Positions 51,862-60,706 of a stretch of DNA of 64,000 bases are shown here, one piece after another. How positions within the stretch are numbered: the stretch's first letter is position 1; every line of letters starts with the position of its first letter. Origin of the DNA: Algoriphagus boseongensis (GTDB lineage: Bacteria > Bacteroidota > Bacteroidia > Cytophagales > Cyclobacteriaceae); contig NZ_SNYF01000006.1 in the NCBI RefSeq assembly GCF_004362805.1, positions 310,001 through 374,000 of the forward strand, read 5' to 3'. The position numbers and the translations under genes are program-made. The notes under the pieces were generated by a model. It saw nothing but the letters and a program-made list of their open reading frames with translations. It had not been told where the DNA came from and ran no database searches.

Positions 51862-53387
51862 TGGAGGTGCTTAACAGCTTCATGACCTGGATTTTTAAAA
51901 GCCGACTGGGTCAAATCGAAAATTTCAAAACCAATCCCATCGAGGTCCAGGAAGCCACTTTCAGGTCCCTGATTGATTCAGGGAAACGCACAGAATTCGG
52001 GAAGAAATATGGGTTTTCCGGGATCAATACTTACAGAGATTTCGCTGCCCAAGTGCCTGTTTTTGATTACGAAACCTTCAAGCCCTATATCGAGAAAACC
52101 ATGCTTGGAAAGCAAAATGTGGTTTGGAATACCGATATCGAATGGTTTGCAAAGTCATCTGGAACTACCTCCAGCCGAAGCAAGTACATCCCAGTGTCTG
52201 AAGAAAGCTTGGAGGAATGCCATTACAAAGGTGGAAAAGACATGGTTTCCCTGTACGTTAATAATTATCCTGAGACGAAATTATTTACAGGAAAAAGTCT
52301 TTCGATTGGAGGCACACTAGAGAAGAATCCCCTGAACCCAGAAGGCACTGCCCGTGCAGGCGATGTCTCGGCAGTCATAATGCAGAACCTTCCAATCTGG
52401 GCTCAATTCGCGAGAACCCCTTCCTTGGAAACGGCCTTGATGAGTGAGTGGGAAGCCAAAATTGAAAAAATGGCAAGGGAGACCATGAACGAAAATGTCA
52501 CTTCCATTGCTGGGGTTCCGACATGGACGGTGGTTTTGCTTCAGCGGATTTTGGAATTAAAGAAAGCCAAGCATGTTTTGGAGGTTTGGCCCAACTTGGA
52601 GGTATTCTTTCATGGAGCGGTGGCTTTTGGTCCCTATACAAGTCTGTTCAGGGAATTGATTCCTTCTGAAAAGATGCGCTATATGGAAACTTACAATGCT
52701 TCCGAAGGCTTTTTTGGAATTCAAGACCAGCCAGATTCTGAGGATTTGCTGCTCTTGTTGGATTATGGGATTTTTTATGAATTCATCCCAATGGAAGAAT
52801 GGGGATCAGAAAATCCAAAAGTTATCCCTTTGGAAGAAGTTGAGGTGGGTAAAAACTATGCAATCATCATTTCAACCAATGGAGGACTTTGGAGATACCA
52901 GATTGGAGATACGATCAAATTCACCTCAGTTTTACCTTACCGATTTAAAATTTCCGGGCGAACCAAGCATTTCATTAATGCTTTTGGTGAGGAAGTCATC
53001 GTGGAAAATGCCGAGAATGCAATTCAGTACGCCTGTGAACAGACAGGAGCAACCTTAAGCAATTTTACGGCAGCACCGGTTTATTTTGAAGGAAATGGCT
53101 CTAAAGGAGCTCATGAATGGGTGGTCGAATTCAATAAAGAACCAGATTCGATCGAGGAATTTGCAAACTTGCTAGACAACCGACTGCGTCAAATCAATTC
53201 TGATTATGACGCAAAACGCTATAAAAATCTTGCCTTGAATCGTCTGATTTTGCACCCGGCCCCTCATGGACTTTTTGAGGCTTGGCTCGGAAAAAAGGGA
53301 AAGCTCGGTGGTCAATACAAAGTGCCAAGGCTTTCGAATTCCCGAGAATATATCGATGAGATTTTGGAGATGATGAAAAAGCAATAA
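51861..53387 (+). CDS. GH3-family protein (acyl-adenylate/amidosynthetase fold)
   Basis: A 508-residue protein of the GH3 family, known in plants for conjugating hormones to amino acids and widespread but uncharacterised in Bacteroidota. Visible motifs are the ATP-loop WFAKSSGTTSSRSKYIP, YNASEGFFGIQ (adenylate-binding) and WRYQIGDTIKF, with FKISGRTKHFINAFGEEV marking the C-terminal lid. It overlaps lptB by one base, so coupling to LPS export is suggested. The acyl substrate and acceptor are unknown. Confidence 0.9.
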   Translation: MEVLNSFMTWIFKSRLGQIENFKTNPIEVQEATFRSLIDSGKRTEFGKKYGFSGINTYRDFAAQVPVFDYETFKPYIEKTMLGKQNVVWNTDIEWFAKSSGTTSSRSKYIPVSEESLEECHYKGGKDMVSLYVNNYPETKLFTGKSLSIGGTLEKNPLNPEGTARAGDVSAVIMQNLPIWAQFARTPSLETALMSEWEAKIEKMARETMNENVTSIAGVPTWTVVLLQRILELKKAKHVLEVWPNLEVFFHGAVAFGPYTSLFRELIPSEKMRYMETYNASEGFFGIQDQPDSEDLLLLLDYGIFYEFIPMEEWGSENPKVIPLEEVEVGKNYAIIISTNGGLWRYQIGDTIKFTSVLPYRFKISGRTKHFINAFGEEVIVENAENAIQYACEQTGATLSNFTAAPVYFEGNGSKGAHEWVVEFNKEPDSIEEFANLLDNRLRQINSDYDAKRYKNLALNRLILHPAPHGLFEAWLGKKGKLGGQYKVPRLSNSREYIDEILEMMKKQ

Positions 53388-53463
53388 TTAAAACCCTTCG
53401 TCAAAAACCTTCCTGAAAATCCGGATTCAGGGATTATATTGAATTTCAATTGCCCAATAATTC

Positions 53464-54402
53464 ATGTCCCGGTTCCATCTGATTTCTCTTTACACTTTTT
53501 GCCTCGTTGCAATTTTTTTGGCTGCCATGGCCTATTGGACTAAAGTACCTGAAATTCCTTCTGAAGAATCGACTTTTCAAGAACAACCCATAGCCTTTCA
53601 TCCCTCTTCAGGAAGAGATTCAATCCGTCTTTTTGACTTGCCGAAGGAACTGACTTTTGCAGGAGAAAAGGTGCCCTTGGAAGATTCTGATGTGATGGAA
53701 AGGCTTGAGCGGGAGATTTATGTCAATGCCTATTGGGAGTCCAATATGATCCTTTTGATGAAGCGGTCTGGGAAATATTTCGAGGAAATTGACAGGATTT
53801 TGACTGAATCGGGGATTCCTTCTGATTTTAAATATCTCGCCTTAGCAGAAAGTGGACTGATGAATGTCGTCTCTTCGGCAGGAGCTCGGGGTTTTTGGCA
53901 ATTTATGGAATCTACAGCCAAGGAATATGGCTTGGAGGTTTCCAAAGATGTGGATGAGCGCTATCATTTTGAAAAATCCACCCGCGCAGCAGTAAAATAC
54001 TTGCAAAAGGCCCATGCCAAATTTGGAGACTGGACGGCGGTAGCTGCCAGTTACAACATGGGACAGACCGGTTTTTCAAAAAGACAGGAAGAACAGCTTC
54101 AGAGTAATTACTATGATCTCTATCTCAACGAAGAGACCAGCAGGTATCTTTTTCGGATTTTGGCATTCAAGGTAATTTTTGAAAATCCAGGTGAATTTGG
54201 GTTTAACCTCAAGGAAAAAGATTACTATAAAAACCCTAAGTTTAGAACTCTAAAGGTGGATTCAGATATCAAGAATCTGGCGAACTGGGCTAAATCTCAA
54301 GGAAGTAATTACAAAAATTTAAAACTTTATAATCCTTGGTTGAGAGATCGGGATCTCAATGTGAAACGAGGAAAAACTTACGAAATTCAACTTCCCGAAT
54401 AG
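53464..54402 (+). CDS. Membrane-anchored lytic transglycosylase (SLT domain)
   Basis: A 312-residue protein with an N-terminal anchor (LISLYTFCLVAIFLAAMAYW) and an SLT domain at about 115-240. The catalytic Glu129 is in LALAESGLMNVVSSAGARGFWQFM, then AVKYLQKAHAKFGDWTAVAASYNMG. Such enzymes cut murein to 1,6-anhydro-MurNAc products, the substrate chain feeding AnmK. It resembles MltD but without obvious LysM repeats; the C-terminal KRGKTYEIQLP is a short remnant at most. Confidence 0.88.
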   Translation: MSRFHLISLYTFCLVAIFLAAMAYWTKVPEIPSEESTFQEQPIAFHPSSGRDSIRLFDLPKELTFAGEKVPLEDSDVMERLEREIYVNAYWESNMILLMKRSGKYFEEIDRILTESGIPSDFKYLALAESGLMNVVSSAGARGFWQFMESTAKEYGLEVSKDVDERYHFEKSTRAAVKYLQKAHAKFGDWTAVAASYNMGQTGFSKRQEEQLQSNYYDLYLNEETSRYLFRILAFKVIFENPGEFGFNLKEKDYYKNPKFRTLKVDSDIKNLANWAKSQGSNYKNLKLYNPWLRDRDLNVKRGKTYEIQLPE

Positions 54403-54448
54403 CCACTTGAAGGCCGTTTACCCACCAATTATTTTACACATCTAGTTT

Positions 54449-55735
54449 ATGAAAAGAAGAAATTTTATCCATATGTCTGCACTCGGAGCCGGAAGTTCGT
54501 TGTTAGCAGGAACCACAGCATTTGGTTCCTCAAAGGCTGTTTCTGAAGCCAATCCATTTGATCGTTTACCTTCTTTTGATGCGGAGATTGTTCCGATTTC
54601 CATGGAGGAAAGAAGGTCTCGAATCGCCAAAGCTCAGGAATTGATGGGTAAAAACGGAATTCAAGCCATCGTTTTGGACTCCGGGACTTCCATGGATTAT
54701 TTCACAGGAATGAGATGGGGGCAAAGCGAAAGACCCATGGTTGCTGTAATTCCAGCAAAAGGTGAGGTAAGTTATGTCTGTCCAAAATTTGAAGAAGACC
54801 GCTTGGAAGAGTTGATCGCTATGGGAAATAAGATTGGCGACAAAATCTACCCCTGGGAAGAAGACGAAAGCCCATACGAGCAAATCAAGAAGGCCGTTTT
54901 GGATTCTGGAGCTACTTCCGGAAAAATAGGGATGGAAGAGCGCGTACGATTTTTCATCGCAGATGGGGTGAGACGAGTAGCCACCAACTTTGAAGTGGTC
55001 AGTGCAGATCCAGTGACGATTCCTTGTCGAATCATTAAGTCCCCAGCTGAAATCGCATTGATGCAAATCGCAACTAATATGACCATAGAGGCGATGAAAT
55101 TAGGCTTTTCGGCATTGAAAGAAGGTGAAGGTCCTTCTAATTTTTCATCAGCCGTGGCTCAGGCCCATCAGAAAATGGGCGCTAGGCATGCCTTTGCTTT
55201 GGCAAATTTCGGCCCAGCTTCTGCTTTTCCACATGGAAGTACTCAGCCTCAGATTTTGAAAAAAGGAGATGTGGTTCTGGTGGATTGTGGATGCTTGGTG
55301 CAGGGATACAATTCCGATATCAGCCGTACCGTAGTTTTTGGAGCGGAGCCTACTGCGCGACAAAAGGAAATCTGGGATCTGGAAAAAGAAGCTCAAGCAG
55401 CGGGATTTAGAGCTGCGCAAATCGGCGCTCCCTTAGAGGCGGTGGATGCAGCAGCCAGAAAAGTAATAACTGATGCAGGCTTTGGACCGGATTATAAACT
55501 TCCAGGCCTACCCCATCGAACCGGTCATGGAATCGGAATGGATGGGCATGAGTGGGGAAATGCAGTTCGGGGAAATAAACAGATTCTTGAACCGGGAATG
55601 TGTTTCAGCATTGAGCCGAATATTTCCATTGTCGGAGAATTTGGGGTCCGCCATGAAGACTGCGTGTACATGACAGCTGATGGGCCGGTTTGGTTCTCTC
55701 AGCCAAGTCCATCCATTGCTCAGCCTTTTGCCTAA
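54449..55735 (+). CDS. Tat-exported M24 family aminopeptidase (Xaa-Pro type)
   Basis: A 428-residue metallopeptidase. The N terminus MKRRNFIHMSALGAGSSLLAG is a twin-arginine signal, so it is exported folded. The M24 metal site is complete: Asp in VLVDCGCL, Asp in YNSDISRTV, His in LPHRTGHGIGM, Glu in FSIEPNISI and Glu in VRHEDCVYM. The creatinase-like N domain precedes it. It should remove N-terminal residues ahead of proline from peptides in the periplasm. Confidence 0.92.
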   Translation: MKRRNFIHMSALGAGSSLLAGTTAFGSSKAVSEANPFDRLPSFDAEIVPISMEERRSRIAKAQELMGKNGIQAIVLDSGTSMDYFTGMRWGQSERPMVAVIPAKGEVSYVCPKFEEDRLEELIAMGNKIGDKIYPWEEDESPYEQIKKAVLDSGATSGKIGMEERVRFFIADGVRRVATNFEVVSADPVTIPCRIIKSPAEIALMQIATNMTIEAMKLGFSALKEGEGPSNFSSAVAQAHQKMGARHAFALANFGPASAFPHGSTQPQILKKGDVVLVDCGCLVQGYNSDISRTVVFGAEPTARQKEIWDLEKEAQAAGFRAAQIGAPLEAVDAAARKVITDAGFGPDYKLPGLPHRTGHGIGMDGHEWGNAVRGNKQILEPGMCFSIEPNISIVGEFGVRHEDCVYMTADGPVWFSQPSPSIAQPFA

Positions 55736-55797
55736 AATCCAGAATTTGGGCTTGCCGAATTCAATTTTGAAAGAAATACCAAAAAGGAAAACTCAAG

Positions 55798-55825
55798 AGA
55801 CCTTAGATCGGTTATCCTAAGGTCT
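55798..55825. promoter_or_regulatory. Perfect hairpin between the M24 peptidase gene and uvrA
   Basis: Arms AGACCTTAG (55798-55806) and CTAAGGTCT (55817-55825), ten-base loop, 46 bases before the uvrA ATG. No T-run follows, so a simple terminator is unlikely. It could be an operator or a 5' leader hairpin of uvrA. Confidence 0.4.
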
Positions 55826-55871
55826 ACTCGTTCGAAATTCGTACTTTCGCACTCCAAATTCCCCTCGTCTG

Positions 55872-58709
55872 ATGAGTCAATCCCCTGCTTCACAGGAAGA
55901 ATTTATTGAAGTATTTGGTGCCAGAGAGCATAATCTCAAAAACCTGGATCTCAAAATCCCAAGAAATAAGCTGGTCGTAATTACCGGACTTTCAGGAAGT
56001 GGGAAGAGCTCCTTGGCTTTTGATACGATTTATGCAGAAGGTCAGCGTCGCTACATGGAGAGCTTTTCGTCTTATGCGAGATCTTTTTTGGGTGGACTTG
56101 AGCGACCGGATGTGGATAAGATCAATGGGCTTTCTCCGGTAATCGCTATTGAGCAAAAGACGACTTCTAAAAACCCCCGCTCCACAGTCGGTACTGTCAC
56201 TGAAATCTATGATTTCATGCGTTTGCTTTTTGCCCGGGCAGGGGAAGCGTATTCGTATTTGACGGGGAAAAAGATGATCCGCCAGACGGAGGATCAGATT
56301 ATTGAACAGCTATTTTCCAAATTCGCTGAAAAAAAACTTTATATTCTTGCCCCTGTGGTCAAAGGGAGAAAGGGACATTACCGGGAGCTTTTTGAGCAGA
56401 TCCGAAAAATGGGTTTCTCCAAAGTCCGGGTGGACAATGTGGTGATGGACATCGTCCCCAAAATGCAACTTGATCGATACAAAATCCATGATATCGAGAT
56501 CGTGATTGATAGAATTGTGGCAGATGAATCTGACCGCTTTCGGATTACTCAATCCCTGAAATCTGGCTTGCAGCATGGAAAAGGCGTGATCATGATCCGT
56601 GAGGAAAATGGAGATATTCACCATTTTTCCAAATACTTGATGGATCCCGAGACGGGTTTGTCTTACGATGAGCCAGCGCCCAATACCTTTTCCTTCAACT
56701 CCCCATATGGAGCTTGTCCTACCTGTAATGGTTTGGGTATCACTGAAGAAATAACCCGAGAAAGTATCATTCCTGATCCTGAATTGAGTATTACCCGCGG
56801 AGGAATAGCTCCTTTGGGAGAATACCGTGATATCTGGATTTTTAAGAAAATTGAGGCAATCCTGAAGCATTACAAATGCTCCATGAGTACACCGATCAAA
56901 AACCTTCCAGATCATGTGGTGGAGGTTTTGCTTTTTGGTGATAAAGTGGAAGTGGCCGTGGATTCTGTAAAGTATCCTGGGACCAAGTGGAATACAACTT
57001 TCGAAGGAATTGTAAATTTTCTCCAGAAATATCAGGAGGGAAGCTCAGAGAAAATTCAGGATTGGGTTTCTGAATTTACCGTGACAAAAGTTTGTCCTGA
57101 CTGCGAGGGATATCGACTGAAAAAAGAAGCCCTCCATTTCAAAATCGACGAAAAGCACATCGGTGAACTTGCGGTTTTGGACATCCGTGGTTTGTCTGAT
57201 TGGTTTGAGGATGTAGAATCCCGAATGAATGAAAAACAAAATGCCATTGCTGCAGAGGTTTTGAAAGAAATCAGAAAGCGAATTGGCTTCCTTATGGATA
57301 TCGGTTTGGATTATCTTTCCCTAAACCGACCTCTTCGAACTCTTTCTGGAGGGGAAGCACAGCGTATCCGTTTAGCAACTCAAATCGGGACTCAATTAGT
57401 CGGCGTTCTATATATTCTCGATGAACCAAGTATCGGGCTACACCAGCGAGACAATGTTAAACTGATCAAAGCCCTACAAAGTCTTCGGGATTTGGGAAAT
57501 TCGGTGATGGTCGTGGAGCATGACAAAGACATGATGCTGGAATCTGACTTTGTGTTGGACATGGGTCCGGGTGCTGGCCGACATGGTGGACATGTGGTTG
57601 CAGCTGGTTCGCCCAAAGAGATTTTCAATAATGGTTCAATTACTTCCCAATACCTCAGTGGAAAATTAGGTTTACCAGTTCCTAAAAAGCGAAGAGAGGG
57701 CAAGGGAAAGAAACTTGTACTTAAGGGAGCCACCGGAAATAATCTCAAAAATGTGGATTTGACCATTCCTTTGGGCACCTTGACTTTGGTCACAGGAGTA
57801 TCAGGAAGCGGGAAAAGTACCTTGATCCACGAGACTTTATTCCCAATTCTTAACCAGACTTTTTACAATTCCAAGAAGGAACCCATGCCTTACGAGAGCA
57901 TAGAGGGTTTGGAGCATTTGGATAAAGTAATTGAGGTAGACCAAAGTCCAATCGGAAGAACGCCAAGGTCAAATCCGGCTACTTATACAGGAGTATTTTC
58001 AGATATCCGGACGCTCTTCACAGAACTTCCTGAATCTAAAATCAGAGGATATAAACCAGGTCGTTTTTCTTTTAATGTCAAGGGAGGTAGATGTGAGGAC
58101 TGCGAAGGGGCTGGCATGAAGCTGATCGAAATGGATTTTCTACCGGATGTCCATATCCCATGTGAGACTTGCAAAGGCAAACGATATAATCGAGAGACTT
58201 TGGAGGTAAGATTCAAGGGAAAATCTATCTCAGATGTTTTGGATATGACTGTAGAGCAAGCAGTGGAATTTTTCCAAAATCAGCCTAAAATCCTGAGAAA
58301 AATCAAGACCCTGAATGATGTGGGTCTTGGCTACATCACGCTAGGCCAACATGCGACAACTTTATCTGGTGGCGAGGCGCAAAGAGTTAAGCTGGCGACG
58401 GAATTATCCAAAAAGGATACAGGGAAGACCATTTATATTCTGGACGAGCCGACCACAGGACTTCATTTTCAGGATATTGATCTCCTGATGGGTGTATTGC
58501 AGAAATTGGTAGAAAAAGGGAACACGGTGCTGATCATTGAGCATAATCTTGACGTCATCAAAGTCGCTGATTATGTGGTTGACTTGGGTCCTGAGGGAGG
58601 AAATAAGGGAGGAAATATTTTGATTCAAGGTACTCCTGAACAAGTAGCTGCCCATACAGGAAGTCATACCGGTAAGTTTCTCAAAATGGAACTTGACCGC
58701 TCAAATTAA
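55872..58709 (+). CDS. uvrA: Excinuclease ABC subunit A
   Basis: The damage-recognition ATPase of nucleotide excision repair, 945 residues. Both ABC cassettes are complete: Walker A GLSGSGKSS (about 40) and GVSGSGKST (about 640), two signatures TLSGGEAQRIRLA and TLSGGEAQRVKLA, and Walker B YILDEPSIGLHQRD and YILDEPTTGLHFQD. Zinc-finger Cys pairs are at CPTCNG and, later, CEDCEG with CETCKG. It stands alone, and a hairpin precedes it. Confidence 0.98.
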   Translation: MSQSPASQEEFIEVFGAREHNLKNLDLKIPRNKLVVITGLSGSGKSSLAFDTIYAEGQRRYMESFSSYARSFLGGLERPDVDKINGLSPVIAIEQKTTSKNPRSTVGTVTEIYDFMRLLFARAGEAYSYLTGKKMIRQTEDQIIEQLFSKFAEKKLYILAPVVKGRKGHYRELFEQIRKMGFSKVRVDNVVMDIVPKMQLDRYKIHDIEIVIDRIVADESDRFRITQSLKSGLQHGKGVIMIREENGDIHHFSKYLMDPETGLSYDEPAPNTFSFNSPYGACPTCNGLGITEEITRESIIPDPELSITRGGIAPLGEYRDIWIFKKIEAILKHYKCSMSTPIKNLPDHVVEVLLFGDKVEVAVDSVKYPGTKWNTTFEGIVNFLQKYQEGSSEKIQDWVSEFTVTKVCPDCEGYRLKKEALHFKIDEKHIGELAVLDIRGLSDWFEDVESRMNEKQNAIAAEVLKEIRKRIGFLMDIGLDYLSLNRPLRTLSGGEAQRIRLATQIGTQLVGVLYILDEPSIGLHQRDNVKLIKALQSLRDLGNSVMVVEHDKDMMLESDFVLDMGPGAGRHGGHVVAAGSPKEIFNNGSITSQYLSGKLGLPVPKKRREGKGKKLVLKGATGNNLKNVDLTIPLGTLTLVTGVSGSGKSTLIHETLFPILNQTFYNSKKEPMPYESIEGLEHLDKVIEVDQSPIGRTPRSNPATYTGVFSDIRTLFTELPESKIRGYKPGRFSFNVKGGRCEDCEGAGMKLIEMDFLPDVHIPCETCKGKRYNRETLEVRFKGKSISDVLDMTVEQAVEFFQNQPKILRKIKTLNDVGLGYITLGQHATTLSGGEAQRVKLATELSKKDTGKTIYILDEPTTGLHFQDIDLLMGVLQKLVEKGNTVLIIEHNLDVIKVADYVVDLGPEGGNKGGNILIQGTPEQVAAHTGSHTGKFLKMELDRSN

Positions 58710-58770
58710 TAGGCCAATCCTAGGACTTAGCCTTTTATCAAAATCAAACAGAGGAAAAATTCCAAAGAAT

Positions 58771-58778
58771 TACCTTTG
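58771..58778 (+). promoter_or_regulatory. -7 box of the LytS-type kinase gene
   Basis: TACCTTTG matches TAnnTTTG and ends eight bases before the ATG at 58787, leaving almost no leader. Confidence 0.45.
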
Positions 58779-58786
58779 GATCAGGT

Positions 58787-59839
58787 ATGAATAGAATTCG
58801 GCTCTATTGGATTTTGCAGATTTTAGGCTGGGGAAGTTTTGCTTTCGTCAATATCTTCTTCGCTTCCCTTTCTCAGGGGATTACCGCCGTACAGCTTTGG
58901 GCCTTTGTTGCCTTGGCCGCTTTTTATCTGATTTCCACCCACGCGCTTCGCCATGTAGTCAAGGCTTATGAATGGTTTAAGCTGGGGATTTTTCGGCTAT
59001 TGATTCAGACACTTTTGTCGCTTCTAGCCCTGGCAGTTGTGAACGTACTAGCTCAGATATTAATCAATTTGGCTTTTGGTACGCTTAATCCGGCAGAGGA
59101 CTTCCGTGCTTTGGTAATTGTCGTCAACCTGTTTGTCAGCTTCCTTTATTACTCTTTTTGGTTTTTGTTGTATTTCCTTTTCCACTTTCTGGATAATTAC
59201 AACAACAGCTTGAAATATGAAGCTAAAATCAACGAAATCAGGCTCAATCACCTCAAAAGCCAATTGAATCCGCATTTTATATTTAATGCCCTAAATTCGG
59301 TTCGTGCTTTGGTGGATGAAGATCCTGAAAAAGCCAAAACGGCAATCACGAGGATTTCCAATATGCTTCGCTTTTCCCTAATGATGGACAAGAAGCAAGT
59401 AATTGATTTTGCAGATGAATTAGCGACGGTAAAGGACTACCTGGCCTTGGAATCGATTCGATTTGAAGAGCGATTGGAGGTAATCTACCAAATTGAAGAG
59501 GAGTCTTATAATTACCGAATTCCTCCTATGATGCTGCAAACTATCGTGGAGAATGCGATTAAGCACGGGATTTCTAACCTGGTAAAAGGAGGCCTTATAG
59601 AAATCAAGTGTCGGGAGGGGCTCCAGGAAGAATTGTATATTCAGGTGAAAAACTCCGGGTTTTTGAATACCAACTATAAAAATGTAAAAAAGAGTGAAGG
59701 GGGACATGGTTTGGAAAACACCAAACAGCGTCTCAAGTTACTTTATGGTGACAAAGCAAGTTTTAGAATTTTCAATTCAGGAAGCCAATTTGTCATCACT
59801 GAAATCAAAATACCGAAACAAAGAATTACTTTAGAATAA
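58787..59839 (+). CDS. Sensor histidine kinase, LytS/YehU (His_kinase) family
   Basis: A 350-residue kinase with four hydrophobic helices in the first 135 residues and no separate sensor domain. The phosphoacceptor is His163 in LKSQLNPHFIFNALNSVRAL. The ATPase has the N box MLQTIVENAIKHGIS (Asn256) and G box EGGHGLENTKQRL. It is followed 14 bases later by its probable partner, a LytTR response regulator. The signal is unknown. Confidence 0.93.
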   Translation: MNRIRLYWILQILGWGSFAFVNIFFASLSQGITAVQLWAFVALAAFYLISTHALRHVVKAYEWFKLGIFRLLIQTLLSLLALAVVNVLAQILINLAFGTLNPAEDFRALVIVVNLFVSFLYYSFWFLLYFLFHFLDNYNNSLKYEAKINEIRLNHLKSQLNPHFIFNALNSVRALVDEDPEKAKTAITRISNMLRFSLMMDKKQVIDFADELATVKDYLALESIRFEERLEVIYQIEEESYNYRIPPMMLQTIVENAIKHGISNLVKGGLIEIKCREGLQEELYIQVKNSGFLNTNYKNVKKSEGGHGLENTKQRLKLLYGDKASFRIFNSGSQFVITEIKIPKQRITLE

Positions 59840-59853
59840 TCAACCCTAACAAA

Positions 59854-60588
59854 ATGAGAGCTATAGTAATAGATGACGAAAGACTAGCCCGAAAAGAACT
59901 GATTACCCTTCTCAATCAACTTGAGACCGTGGAGGTAGTTGGTGAGGCGGTCAATGTCGATGATGCCAAGGAAAAAATAGAGCAGCTTCAGCCCGATGTG
60001 ATTTTCCTGGATATCCAAATGCCGGAAAAAACCGGCTTTGATCTACTTGAAGAATTGGATCATGTTCCACATGTCATTTTTACCACAGCCTACGATGAAT
60101 ATGCGCTAAAGGCATTCCAAGTCAATGCCTTGGATTATTTGCTTAAGCCAGTAGAACCGAAGCGTCTGGAAGAGGCGATCAACCGATTGATCGGAAAGAT
60201 TGAGGGCTTTGCAAAGAGTCAGGAAGCTGCGGCAGGACAAAATCAGAAAAAATTGACTTTGGAAGATCAGGTTTTTGTAAAAGACGGAGATAGATGTTGG
60301 TTTGTCCGCCTTTCCAACGTTCGCCTGTTTGAATCCGATGGGAATTACATCAAAGTTTATTTTGACAATTTCAAGCCGATGATTCATAAGTCCCTGAATG
60401 CCTTGGATGAAAGATTGGATGAAAAGTCATTTTTCCGCGCTAGCAGAAAGCATATCATCAACTTAGGATGGGTCGAAGGAATCGAGCCTTGGTTTAATGG
60501 AGGTCTGGTAGTCACACTCCGTGGTGGCGATCGAATCGAAGTAAGCCGCAGACAGGCTGCCAGATTCAAAGAAATGATGAGCCTTTAA
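59854..60588 (+). CDS. LytTR-family response regulator
   Basis: A 244-residue two-domain regulator. The receiver has acidic pocket VIDDERLAR, phosphoacceptor Asp53 in IFLDIQMPEKTGFDLLEEL, and Lys in YLLKPVEP. A linker leads to the LytTR DNA-binding domain (about 140-244): VRLFESDGNYIKVYF, FFRASRKHIINLGWVEGIEPW and VVTLRGGDRIEVSRRQAARFKEMM. It is coupled to the kinase gene just upstream. Confidence 0.94.
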   Translation: MRAIVIDDERLARKELITLLNQLETVEVVGEAVNVDDAKEKIEQLQPDVIFLDIQMPEKTGFDLLEELDHVPHVIFTTAYDEYALKAFQVNALDYLLKPVEPKRLEEAINRLIGKIEGFAKSQEAAAGQNQKKLTLEDQVFVKDGDRCWFVRLSNVRLFESDGNYIKVYFDNFKPMIHKSLNALDERLDEKSFFRASRKHIINLGWVEGIEPWFNGGLVVTLRGGDRIEVSRRQAARFKEMMSL

Positions 60589-60617
60589 TTTCGTAACCAA
60601 AAAAAAGCATTTGATTT

Positions 60618-60634
60618 TCCAAATTTAATTTGGA
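60618..60634. promoter_or_regulatory. Palindrome between the two LytTR genes (first)
   Basis: TCCAAATT (60618-60625), one central T, AATTTGGA (60627-60634); perfect. It lies 30 bases after the first regulator's stop. There is no T-run. Confidence 0.4.
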
Positions 60635-60661
60635 GATTAGGGTAGGTTTTCGTTATTAGCT

Positions 60662-60682
60662 AAGAAATTGAAAGAATTTCTT
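60662..60682. promoter_or_regulatory. Inverted repeat just before the second LytTR gene
   Basis: AAGAAATT (60662-60669), five bases, AATTTCTT (60675-60682); perfect, 25 bases before the ATG at 60707. A likely operator or leader hairpin of that gene. Confidence 0.4.
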
Positions 60683-60706
60683 TGAAAGCACATCAAATCA
60701 TCACCC

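Noticed and set aside
53412-53431. Hairpin CCTGAA...TTCAGG after the GH3 gene
   Set aside because: Only six pairs, no T-run; too weak to call a terminator or operator.
54566-55066. A 166-codon open frame on the minus strand inside the M24 peptidase gene
   Set aside because: Antisense shadow of a gene with an intact metal site; rich in His, Cys and Ser, as shadows of this genome often are.
56310-56915. A 201-codon minus-strand frame within uvrA
   Set aside because: Antisense shadow; uvrA itself is complete and unmistakable.
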